Shown: one piece after another, positions 1 through 11,100 of the stretch
Position numbering within the stretch: position 1 is the stretch's first letter
Layout of the letters: each line of letters begins with the position of its first letter
Origin: Tigriopus japonicus
Lineage: Eukaryota > Arthropoda > Copepoda > Harpacticoida > Harpacticidae
DNA: 64,000 nt
Assembly: GCA_010645155.1 (NCBI GenBank)
Contig: JAAGOF010000271.1
Span: forward strand, 326,146-390,145
Direction of reading: 5' to 3'
Position numbers and translations under genes: made by a program
Notes under the pieces: model-generated
Seen by the model: only the letters and a program-made list of their open reading frames with translations
Told to the model about the DNA's origin: nothing
Database searches by the model: none

Positions 1-1601
1 CCAGGGCACGATGAGGCCATTCATTCAAAGTTCGAACTCGTTCATTTCCATCCCAATACCTTTTCTACTTCTGTGGAGATGCCTCGGCAGAATTTCCCAA
101 CGCCCTTTCATTTTTATTTTGCCTAGCTTCTCTTTTGAGTCGTTTGCGAATCTTGGTCGTCCGGCCGGCCATTCCGAGTCATAAACATGTTTCCATTGTG
201 TCAAAATATGAGACGAGCCTCTCTGAATGGGCAACAAATTGAAAATGCAACTTAATCCCCGCACATACAGCACTCGTCTACGTAAGAGTAATAATAATAC
301 CAACCACCACCCATCCATCCATCGACCCATCGACCCCGTGTAGATCACAGGATCAAAAACGAACGCAATGATCCCTCTTCTCTTCCCTTTAGGTGAACTT
401 GGAGCTTCGGGCAAAGACTAATCCTTGTTCAAAAAAATGATCAATCTTACATGGATGCTCTACTACACTTGAGCGAACGAATGAACCACTGGATTGCGAG
501 CACGTGATCTCAACATGGAGAATGTTGACAAAGAAAATAAGAAGTTGTTGCTGTTTCAAGTGAATTTGGGGAATCGGCTAGACTTCGTTTGAACTGAAGA
601 AGACGCGAGGAACGCCAAAGGAAACGCTTAATCCCACTTGAGTGAGCGTTTTGTGATCTCTTTTGAGGTTCATTTCCTGGGGCATGCATGAAACATGCCA
701 TTCTTGAGTCCAAGTTCACGGTCGTCATAAACATATCTGGGCAAGCAAAAGCGAGCTAACACGTCGTCTTAATTAGGCGAGGCCCTCATTTTTTGGGTTC
801 AAGATTACGGCTCGTGTTCTCTCAAGGGAGGAAAGAAAAAAGCTCTGGGTCCGTTTGAAGTGGTCCAGGACCCCTGACATGCACAGATTTTTCGAACCAC
901 AAGGGTCTTTAAGCCTTCGGTAGTTTCGAAGGCCTTTTGACTGACGAGAGGGCATGATTGCGTGTAGTTCAAAGGCCAAGACGAGCAATTAGTACGGGTT
1001 GATAAGATGGGAATCTAAGAATCACGCAAAGCAGCATGTTCATTAAGCATGTTACAAGATCACTCTTATTTGAGTGACGGGTTTGATTTGACCAAATATA
1101 GTACGTATACTAATCATGGCTTTTGATCACTATTTAGTGCGTTGGTTTGGTGTCAACACGAGTGTTCGAGAATTTTTGGGCGCCACCAACGCCACTTTCG
1201 TCGTTAACGCGCTTTGCTGGACATCGATCACAATCTGTTTGGTGATATTTCGAAGCGTCTCTCTTTCAAAATCTCCCTTCCCCCTCTCTCTCTCTTTCTT
1301 TCTTCATTGATTCTTCGTTCTGTCCGTGATGGATTATTGAATAACATGACAAAAATACCTTATGAGGCTGATCCTCGAGGCAAACGCCCTTGCTTCCAAT
1401 TCTCAGCCCGAGATTTCGAGTACCTGTCCAAAACGTGTGTGAGTGAGTGAGTGAGTGTCCTTTTAAGGACTGACTTTTTCTCTTCCATTGGAAACAAATC
1501 CCCCCCAGAGGGTCGAATGAAGTCTACTTGGCAATCCTGACACGATCCTTCGAGCGAACATCGACAGAAACATTTTTTTTGGAGAGCTGTCAATCACCTA
1601 C

Positions 1602-1743
1602 CCGTCATGAAATCAATTTGAATGTTGTCCTCATTCCAGGCGTAATCCATCATCGACACTTCAGGCTCGAGTCCAATGGATTGAGAGCCTCCGGAATCGG
1701 CAGAAGCCTCCATTCCTTCCGGGGTCTGAGTGAAGGTCTCCAT
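1602..1743 (-). CDS. N-terminal coding exon of an unidentified gene (partial)
   Basis: On the minus strand an ATG at 1743-1741 opens 47 clean codons that read METFTQTPEGMEASADSGGS and end around MMDYAWNEDNIQIDFMT. A splice donor follows (GTAGGT after position 1602; an alternative GTGATT donor lies 4 nt further on). The composition is typical of a real regulatory-protein N-terminus: acidic, Ser/Gly/Glu-rich, no low-complexity run. I see no continuation between 1601 and 1, so the next exon is probably beyond the left edge. I do not recognise the family; a transcription factor or another nuclear regulator is only a guess from composition. The exon is shorter than usual ORF cut-offs, so it is easily missed. 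Confidence 0.45.
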
Positions 1744-4700
1744 AATGTAAATCACTAATACGAAATCACGAAGTACGAAGCATCAAGACATGGCACAAAA
1801 CGCGGAGTCAGATCCAGAGAAAATGTGATGAACCGAATAGTTGCTGGGAGAGATTTGTTCATCCAGAGAAGAATGGCCAACAATGGAAAGAAATTGAGCC
1901 GCTCAAGACGAGGATCTCGCACTAGGGATCGTAGAAGTAACTGTAAGAAGGGCAGCCCTCGAACTTGTTGGTGTTCATTGTCACTTGATCAAAAAAACCT
2001 CCTCGCACGTCCTCCCTCGTTTTACGTGTTTTTTTGTTGTTCGCCACTCTCACTTATTCACCGAGCCAAACACCCCCTAAAAGCCACCTCAATAATGTAT
2101 TCAGCATGGCTGATGTGTTTCTTGGCTGAATATTCACACAACACCTCGAATTTTAAGAGGGAGGAGCTCAGCCAAAACTGTCACAATCACTATCATTCAA
2201 ACCTTGGCGACGCTCGTTTTTGGCTAGTACACAATTTGCTTTTTCTTCTTTAGCAGGAGTTCTGCACCTCACAACACGAGTTTATGGGAAGCAATTTTGC
2301 GGTCAGACAGTTCGATTACTCTGTGGTTCCCTGTTTTGACTTTGGACACGCTAGATTGAAGGCCAACCAAAGTCTCTTGAAGACTGACTGACTCATCTAC
2401 TCGTATGGTTTAGCCTCCCTCGTTCGTTCTCCCTTTTCCCGTTCTCGGGCCATTTGCGCGCCAAAGCCCCCATCAAGCTCATCATCACCGTGCGTCCGAA
2501 ATGCTTCGTTCGTTCTTGGACTCGGACACCCTTCTTGCATGCAGCGAGGATCGAGATACAGTGTGTAGTGTGGACGGTTCCCTTGAGAGCCAGCAAAGAT
2601 GGGAGAAATCTGCCCGCGAAATGGAAGGAGAAGCTCTTTGGTCTTGGATGATGTCGTTTTTGGCTGGCTTCTCACCGAGGCAGCGGTGATGCATTCTCTC
2701 GCTTGATCCTGCTTTAAAGCAAAGCTGGGTGCATCCAAAAATCTACTACTACTGCTGCTTCGACCAGTGCAAAGATGGCAGAAGCAGGTCTCCAAACTCT
2801 TCCAAATTCTTCCACACCAGAGATTTTGCTAGAGTACATAGACACGCTCGCAACTTGGACTGGAAACTTCATCCACGGTGATCGAGGGGCATGGTTGTCA
2901 CCGAGGGGTTTTTCTTATAGAGTATTTTGATAAAAAGTTTTGCTCCACCTGGATTAAGCCAACCATTTGGCTTTGGAATAAGATTCTGGTCCAGTTCGAG
3001 AGAATTCCTGGATAGTTGGCCAATCCGACGAGGACGTTTCAGGTCCAGAGATCTGGCCGAAAAAAAGAGGATCCACATATTTTTGGGGAGAGAAGACCTT
3101 CTCCGAGATCTTGATTTTGTTGAGCCACCCTCGTCAACATTTTGAGTAAGTGAGTTCGAGGCTGAGAAAGACCTTGTCCTGTGGTCATAAATCATGCTTG
3201 AATATTTTTTTGTCCCACACCACATTTCTTTGCTCAAATTGGGCTTTTAGGGGGTTTAAGATCGAGGCTTTTGTTATACCCTCAATATGCAATTTTTGGC
3301 AGTTGTTTGAAATAACGAGGCTCATCATTCAGCTGCTTTCTGGCCTTTTCCAATTGGATTCCACGTTCGAACTTGAAAATCCATCCAAATTGAAAGGTAG
3401 AGAGAGAGAGAGACCTCGAGCCTCAACGAACCTTTCAGGCCTTTCCATTTAGGCCCTCGTGATCCTGAGCAGGAAGCATGGTGAGATCTGTCTCAATAAA
3501 TTTCATTTTCACTTCCATTCATTGCAAAATACGCCTGGAGATTTTGACTTCCGCACGATCACTGGGAACAATCTGCCCATAAATTTTCCCATCCTCATTG
3601 ACACTCTTCAAATTCAAAGGCCTCATCCTCGTTCCTACCATTTCAAGATCAATTTTCAATCATGTTGATTTCACTCTGAGGTATGCTTTGAACTGGCAAA
3701 GACATCAATTTAATCCACGTTCAGGAGTCAAAAAGGTGTGAACAGATAGAGACCAAAACAGATTGCAGTCTTTTATCCCGATTGTTTTCTTTTGAAGAAC
3801 TCTTTTTGAGGTGAGTTTTGAATGTTGGTGAGTAAAATTCACCGGGCTTTTTAGTGTCTGATTTTTTCTGCTTCTATGTTTCTAGCTCATATAATCAATC
3901 AAAAAGGTTTAGGTGTACTTTTTACTTCCTTATTGTAGTATTTAATAAACCTTTTGAGCACAAACCGAAGACGCTTTTATGAAAAAAAAACTATTGCAGC
4001 CATTGTTAAGGGTGTACCAATCATATTTGGTTTCGTTCAAACCACAAATTTTAACCGCAAATTGAGCAAAGCAGTGGTTTTCAGCATTTGTAAAGTTAAG
4101 CCTTAGTAAGCAATCATGAAATTTAACTTTCCTTTGTTGATTCTTTTGATTGGACAAGTTCGTGGTCTATCAAAAAAAATGTTTTCACACTCCCACGATT
4201 CAAAACCGACGCATCAAAAAATGAACTCAAAATTCCTAATTTGTATTCAACATGTACTTATTGCGATCGGCGAATGAAAAACGCCGTTTGTGCAAAATTT
4301 GTCGGTTGCATTGCTTAAAATGACACCCATTCTGAATTTTTTTGCACGTCTAAAATGTATCATGACTTTGTAACCAAAAACCATCACTAATATTTCCATC
4401 ATTCCAAGTCACTGCTTATTCAGGAAGTGTTTACCAGTTGGCTAATACTGAATAAATGGACATGGTTATCCCATGGTCTTATTGTAAGTGACCTCCAGCA
4501 TGGTCCAATTACTCGACCTTGATCTTGGTTCATTGTAAATGTGCATAACACATGTTCCTGTTTCGATATACATAAGATGATCATGAAGGAAAATGACCCC
4601 CTTTCCCACACTTTCTTCTTCCTTGAGCATACGGTACGATGGACAACTTGATAAGAGTGCAGAGTGTCAAGAAACGCTGAATTTCTTGGAGTGAAAGTCA

Positions 4701-5880
4701 AGCAATGAGAATTATGGTTACCAGTAGGATCAAATCGATAACGTTCTTCCGCAATTGAGACCTTGTTATCAAGGTGGACTACGTGTTTGCATTTTCTGCT
4801 CGATCAAATGTCGGGAGTTAAAAGTTATGCTCTCCCAAAGCTCAGTGGCGGGGTCACTCTCATTGTAAGCTCTTTCAAGGAAATAAGTGTGACTGCATAA
4901 CTTTTTTATTCCAACGTTCGATTGAGTTGAAATTTGAAATACTTTTTATAATACTTTTATAATAGTATTTGAATAGCTTACCCTATCCAAGCAAGTTATC
5001 ATTTGCAGAAGAACGCAATTGAGTAGATGTTAATGCATGCCATAATTCTTTTCGCTAGCCTCCTACTCCAGGAAATTCAGTGCTTCTTGCATATTTAAAA
5101 GATATGGAAAACCTCTCAATTTGGAGAACATTTTTAGGTGCAACGGTTTTTTACCATGTACCCTACATGAATCACTTTTGATTTTTTGGAAACCCTAATT
5201 GACAACTCTCGATTAAGTATCTTTGCTTTTCTTGCATCATTTGCCAAGCCAGTGAGCCCAACAAGCAGAAAACAATCTCTGATTATTTGAAGTAATCCTT
5301 AATTTTCAAGGTGGAATCTCTCGATATCCGCGAACTTTTCTGTGCCGATCGGAGGGCTCAACTTATCAAAAGTCTTCCTTACCTGGACAAAAAATGCGCT
5401 GAGGTGTTGAAAACGGCTCTTCAATGTACCTAATATATCTTTCTAAGTTTGCCTTGTTAATCGTAATAGGATCGCATTATTGCAGGTTTGCAGGTTTAAG
5501 TTTCAAGGGCAATGACGAGGATTAGGTACTAGGGAGCCTTGAATCGATACAATGCCTTATAGAAATTTGGTTCAGTCATCTTATTGTTATCATTAATATC
5601 ATTTAAAACGATACCAAGTTTCCGAAAGAGAAACTCCACCATTAACTGGGTGAGAAATTGCTGAGTGATTTGGTTTTGATTTACTATATTTTACTACCCG
5701 TAAAGGACTAAGTCATAGACTTCTTAAAGTATGAGAATTTGATATTTGATAAGCAGATTTGCAGATTTAATTCCTGAAAATGTCGCTCATTAAACAGCAA
5801 TGATTGGAAGAGGATAATACCGTTCAAACCTTTCATGGAGCGTTAAAATGTGACTACCGGAAAAATATGAAGGTCAAAAA
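1744..5880. other. Gene-free stretch upstream of the 1.7-kb exon
   Basis: Presumed promoter side of the minus-strand exon at 1602-1743. No frame here has convincing coding character. Simple repeats include a GTGA run just downstream of that exon (about 1438-1457) and a GA run near 3400-3412. The only delimited element is the inverted-repeat element at 4668-5089. Confidence 0.4.
4668..5089. mobile_element. Non-autonomous DNA element, copy 1 of a ~0.43-kb family
   Basis: The left end (4668-4693) and right end (5053-5089) are inverted copies of one motif, CAAGAARCRCTGAATTTC followed by YTGGAGT. The right end continues inward as GGAGGCTAGCG. A second element with the same ends lies at 61112-61541: the 37-bp right termini differ at two positions. 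Short interior stretches also match, for example the one beginning GAGACCTTG and the one containing GCTCGAT. No coding capacity is present. No clean target-site duplication could be resolved, so the superfamily is open. Confidence 0.6.
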
Positions 5881-6396
5881 CTAGAGACATATCGAACAGG
5901 ACTCACCGATTGGTCCACTACGAAAATGTTTCCTCGAGAATGGATTTTGGGACCTTGAGTGGGCTTGACTATTGTCCATTAGGTATTTGCCCAGAGAGAG
6001 AAAAAAGCGAGAAAGCACCTCTCCATGGGTTTCTCTCTCATTCTGCCTTTCGCTCTGGATCCTTTCTTCCCCAAGAAAGTCATTAAATGCATTATTTAAC
6101 AATTTAAAGGCAGATTCTCCTCGAGGTTCTCCAAGGTCCTGAGTGTGAATCCAGGCCTTGAAAGCTTTAGCTGCTGGCGTTTTACCAGTGCTGACTTTCT
6201 TTTGTTACTTGGTGGTCGCTCTGTTCATTGTCATGGAAAGTGCAAAAATGGTCTTTTGAACATCTTGGCCTCCACCAAAATCAGGTAATTTGACTAATCC
6301 TTTACCTCTTTTCATCCAATGACCTGTGAATAAAATGTCAGCTTGCTCCCCAAAATCAGCGCCTCCTTGGTCGAATTGATACATATCTGCCAACTT
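5881..6396 (-). pseudogene. Broken coding-like frame, possible dead gene or transposon fragment
   Basis: One minus-strand frame is open from about 6396 to 5881 except for a single TAA at 6205-6207. Upstream of it the frame reads MYQFDQGGADFGEQADILF and continues to NRATTK. Downstream it resumes at once (KTPAAKAFKAWIHTQDLGEP, later NNAFNDFLGEE) and runs about 108 codons to a TAG. The composition on both sides of the stop is protein-like and the frame does not shift, which suggests one inactivating substitution in a former coding exon. I do not recognise the protein. A chance run of low stop density is the main alternative. Confidence 0.3.
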
Positions 6397-6418
6397 GTAG
6401 GTAAGTAGGTTTTAATGC

Positions 6419-7926
6419 AACCCGTTGGCAAAATCTAAGTTTTTTTTCTAGATGCTTCCAGGATACATCCTTTTCTTTGTACTGGGACTATGTTATCAAA
6501 ATCGCACATTTTGGAGCAATAAACTGTTCAATGTTTTGTCAAAGAGTGGCATTCATAAACACCCTGTGGCATCTTCTGTATGTCTAAATCTGACCAGAAG
6601 AGGCGCTGATTAGGGGGTAACCAGCTAACATTTTGTTCATTGTTCGTTGGCGGGAATACTTGTGTCAAATTGGTTGGTGAAATCCGAACAATTCTTGAAT
6701 AGCCTTACTCTGATAACATAAATTTACATTCATGAAATAAGTAATAGCAAGCTAAAAGAGTTCTTATTTTTCCAAGTGGCGTTCTGACGTGGCGCTGCGT
6801 TTAAAGACCGAAGCGTCTTATCGTAAAAGACAACTTGCTGTTGTTGATTTTTATATGCAGGAAATTTGATTGTTTTAACATCGGTCTTGTTTTTTCCATC
6901 AAATTTACATCTCTAGTTATTCGTCTTAACTTGGGGTTATAATTTCGCCGTCTCATTCATGTCGGTCTTAATATTTTAGCGTCTCACATGGTGGCCCAAT
7001 GTGGAAATGAGTTTAGGCATATTATCTGACGGTCAATGGTTCAAAAAAGACTCGGTATTTGCTCAGCAACATTTGGGCTATTGAAAATTAAAATCAAGAA
7101 ACATTTTCGGACTTTTTAAAAAGTCTTAAAGGATAACAAATGTGATTTGATCACATTTCAGATGTTCCGATTCTGTCCAAAATGGATACTAGCGTATTAG
7201 GATTGCCAACTGCCTTTTAAAGGTATTGTCGAATGCCATTTTTGGAGCTGTCGTTGATTAGAAAGTCTGTCTTTTTTATGTCGATGGATTTCAGCCAGAG
7301 TTAGGCTTTATGTTTTTTTTCATCTCATGCCAAGAAACGCACTACGTCCACTTTCCATTTCATGATCAGATATGATATTTTATAACAAATTAACACTTGG
7401 CTACATTTGCCGATTCATAGTTTTTAAAGAGAGTCTCTCAAAGACTTATGTTGGGTGGGGTCGCGTGCCGAAATCTTACAACTCGAGAAACTTTTGTCAA
7501 GTTCTTCCTCAAAAGTAGCTCGAGATCAGGGTTTAAAATTCCTTTGAAGGGCGTTTGCTGCAAAGGCACACAACAAAATCGGCTCATTTAGAAAGGGAGG
7601 AATGCTTTGTGAGTGCCGAATGTCTACTATTGAAATTCAATGGACATCTAAATTTCTGGACAACTCGCCAATGATTTATCCCTCTTCTCCGTCACAAGCG
7701 CGAGAATAAAGGCATTTTAGAATTTAAATTGCTGTTAGTAAAACTTGACATAATTGGCGGGTGCTCGTATTCGAATAATTGCACCGAGTCTGAACTCACA
7801 CATGTTTGAAATTCCGTTTTGGAAGCTCATAATTGACATGTTCCGATAAGATCTCTGTCCGCCTTCTCTTTTGAACCGCGACATCTAGCCACCTCGTGTC
7901 TCCAAACCACACGACAACCTCGCCAG
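6419..7926. other. Gene-free stretch
   Basis: AT-rich sequence with no frame I can support. A short segment near 6595-6620 (AGAGGCGCTGATTAGGGGGT) resembles one near 22205-22225, hinting at an old dispersed repeat, but the match is too short to delimit. Confidence 0.3.
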
Positions 7927-8130
7927 GTGCCGCCTTCCAAGTTGGCTATCGATGAATCAGTGTCGTATAATGTGGATTCATGTTCTAGTATATCAATCAG
8001 ATCCAGCCCCTCAAACACCCATATGCATGTAGAGCCAAGCGATTTAATGGTTACAGATGGCTATCCAGCGACTGAAATCAACCCCATGAACAAGAGCAAA
8101 AACTACCAACCCTATCCTACCGTACACTGA
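7927..8130 (+). CDS. Possible terminal coding exon, product unknown
   Basis: A plus-strand frame follows a CGCCAG acceptor-like site at 7921-7926 and runs 67 codons to a TGA. It has plausible codon use and a Ser-rich, tail-like composition (SVSYNVDSCSSISIRSSPSN), ending NKSKNYQPYPTVH. There is no suitable ATG, so if real it is the last exon of a split gene, perhaps a cytoplasmic tail. No upstream exons were found, and the frame stays open upstream to about 7842, so the acceptor is uncertain. Low confidence. Confidence 0.22.
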   Translation: MPPSKLAIDESVSYNVDSCSSISIRSSPSNTHMHVEPSDLMVTDGYPATEINPMNKSKNYQPYPTVH

Positions 8131-11100
8131 TATGAGATGGTATTTGTGGGGCTTTCCATGGGGAGAAAAATCACCACTCGTGTGCTTTGAAATTAAAAAA
8201 AAAGTTTTTCATCAAAAAGCAGTCCCTGAGCTTACATTAGGGGTGTTGCTTTCAGTTTGGGGAGGGTGATGTTGATCTGAGCGACCATAAATACCAATCT
8301 CTGGCTCGTTCTATTGTGTTCTATAACCTCAGCAGAGAGGGATTAGAGGTGCTCGAAGGCTCGAAAGGAGAGATATTTGTTTTTGTTCGAGATGCTCAAG
8401 CGGATTTTTGAAGTTCAAGTGTAGTTTCATTAAGTACACCGGCTTGGTTTTAAAGCCAAGCGGAAAAAAACAAAACTCCAACAAAGTTTACATTCAAGTT
8501 CATTCAGAGGCATAGCCAGAAATGCAAGGGGCCCTCCTTGATTTTCTTCCAAGTTTGCTTGCTTACTTAAGGGGGTTCAGACAGCCTTTAGAGTCTGGCA
8601 AGAGAAAAACGGTTGGCAACATATGGCTGAGAAGATCCCAGCCTATGTTGTAGTTGGAATTGCACAGAGCTGTACTTGGACTCTCTCTTGGGTCTTTCCG
8701 CTTATTTCTTTTTCCATCTATCACTTCTCTTACTTCATCCTTCAGACGATTTCCTTGTTAGTATAAGGACTCCTTTTATGATGGGGACTACAGCCAGTGC
8801 AGGACCAAACAAAATTGTATCATCTAAGTAAAGTTGGAGACTTGAGCACTTCAAGCACTTGAGCGCTTCAAATAATTTAAAAAAAAACGCTTCCTTGTGA
8901 CTCCAAATAGTTCAGCATTGATACGTGTTGAAACTGAAACAAGGTCAGGAAACTTTAACATTTACAAAAATAAGACCATTGCACCCCAGAATGATAAATT
9001 CATAATAAAGTCTAATTGTCTAATTGAAAAAATCTAAAGGTACAAGGGTGAGGTCTCGTTGATGAGGGAAAGGCAGGTTTTCACATTCAAAAACCTCATT
9101 AAACAAGTTCTTTATGAAAGAGACTCCTTTGTTTTTCAGCTGGGCCTATATTTGGAAAGCCCGCATCTAGTCCTGTTGTTCCCGGATTCCTCGAGTTTTA
9201 AAACAAACTTATACTTGTGAAAAAGTATGGGAAGATTCTAGGCCCAAAGAGAACCGAGAAAGGCGACACGGCTTGGATATATATCTGCATTGCAATTCAG
9301 AGCCAGCAACTAAAAGGGAAAGGCTCTAATATGTCTGGTGTCAAGACTCTCTGCGAAGCCAGGGCGATTCACACTTGAATAACTCCAAAATGAACCCAAC
9401 CCACGACAGCCAAGAACTTAGGGCCCAATTTCTTTCCTTTCAAAAAAGAAGCTCGGTCTATGCATGCACAAGAAGAAGCACTTTTGGTCCATAATGGCGA
9501 GTCACGTATTCATTAAAAGAACAGCCTGTGCACAGTCTTTGTCCAGGATCAAAATGCTGCATAATTTGGCGCCAACCAACCACAGCCATGTTTCCACCGC
9601 CGCTGACCACAACTATTATTTTTCAAGTGTTGCGTCGGCACTCTCTTTTTTGCCAGATTGCGTCCCGTTTCTGTTAAGCCAGGTCAAGCTAAAGGGGGTC
9701 GCTGCAAGGGAGGAGGAGGACGAAGGAGAAGTGTCCCAAAAGACCAAAGGCTCAAGGGCAATTGGACGAAAAAAGTCGCCTTATTCTTCTCATTCCTTTA
9801 GCAATAGGCGATACCAGCTGCTGTGGATAACAAGAATGGTCATGCATGCTGATGATGGCCCTTTTCTCTGGCCAGAGCCGCAATCCTTTCCGCTCACTCA
9901 AAAGCTGCCATGGCAAAGGCTGGCGGAGGCGGGGAAATTGAATTTCAGCCTGGATGCACTTGTGGGGTCCGCAGAGTTTTCCAAGGTCAATCTGGTTAAA
10001 TTTGTTTCGCATTGGGACTTCAGACTATTGATATAAGCAGGGAACAGAATGAGCCTAAAATAAATATTTGTGCTGGTGTCCAATTGGTCAGTTTGGAGGA
10101 CCTCTTGAGACTCGAACAAGAGGGAGGGGAAATGTCGTCTGGTTGTAAGCAATTGTCCAAAGTGTTTTCCACCCCACTCGATCTCTTTGGAGAGCTCAAT
10201 CAACTCGTCATGGGCTCGCATTGAGAAGCCAACTTTAGATCCATGGACATTTTCTCCGTCATCCATTTGGTGCTGGATGCTAGAAAAATAGAAAAGAACT
10301 GACATAAAAAGGTTTTTTGGATAAGGCTACAAACATTAAAGCAACGAGATTCCAGCAACTTAAATGTCATTCTTGAACTTGGCATTTGTATTTCATGCAT
10401 ATGAAAGACTACCACACTCCTTTGTATATGTGAAATTCATTATCCACCCAATGCAAAAAAAGAAGATCGGGAAGCAACTTTCTGAGGAATTTTCAGCTTA
10501 AACCTGCTTGGTAGACTGAGTAGTTTGAAAGCTGAACTTTTCAAGTAAAGTACTCTTTCGTTTGCTATAAATTTTCATGAATGGGAAGAGTTATATTTAT
10601 AAAGACGTAAAGTCAAAAAGGCTTTTTGATCTATTTGCATCATCAATGTTTAAACCATCGAAGTACTTTTTAGACTCACGCTGTTTGGTGTCACTTCTTC
10701 CGTGTTCCCTGAGAAAAGCATTCTCAAGTTCACATGAAAGCGCTGAAGCTTGGCACATCGAGGATAGGTTCCCTGAGGTTCCTATTCACAAAAGTTCAAT
10801 ATCCGATGACAATGAGACATTCAACTGCAAGAGGTAATCAACGACACTTTCTTGGAGTCCCACGATTCAGCCTCAATGAAAAAAAACTTGCTTACCCTCT
10901 GTAAAATGAAAAAAAAAAAACTAAGTTTGAGCCACTTCCGTGGAAAACCTTGCCAATCGCCAGGAACCCGAGAGTTGCGTATGTGACTCATCCTGCCGTT
11001 CGATCTCCAATTCTCGGATGCGATCCTCATTTCTCTTTGTCTTTGACTCCAAGTCCAGAAGTGAGGCTCATCGAGCGTGAGTCAGACTTGATCGGCAATT

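Noticed and set aside
25..414. 129-codon minus-strand frame at the left edge as the continuation of the 1.7-kb exon
   Set aside because: No acceptor in suitable phase and no protein-like composition (poly-Leu/Arg from simple repeats).
2397..2795. 132-codon minus-strand frame
   Set aside because: Several overlapping frames on both strands are open; Ser run from a CTG/CTA repeat; no conserved content.
9464..10036. 190-codon plus-strand open frame
   Set aside because: No domain, no conserved motif and overlapping open frames on the other strand; more likely a local low-stop region.
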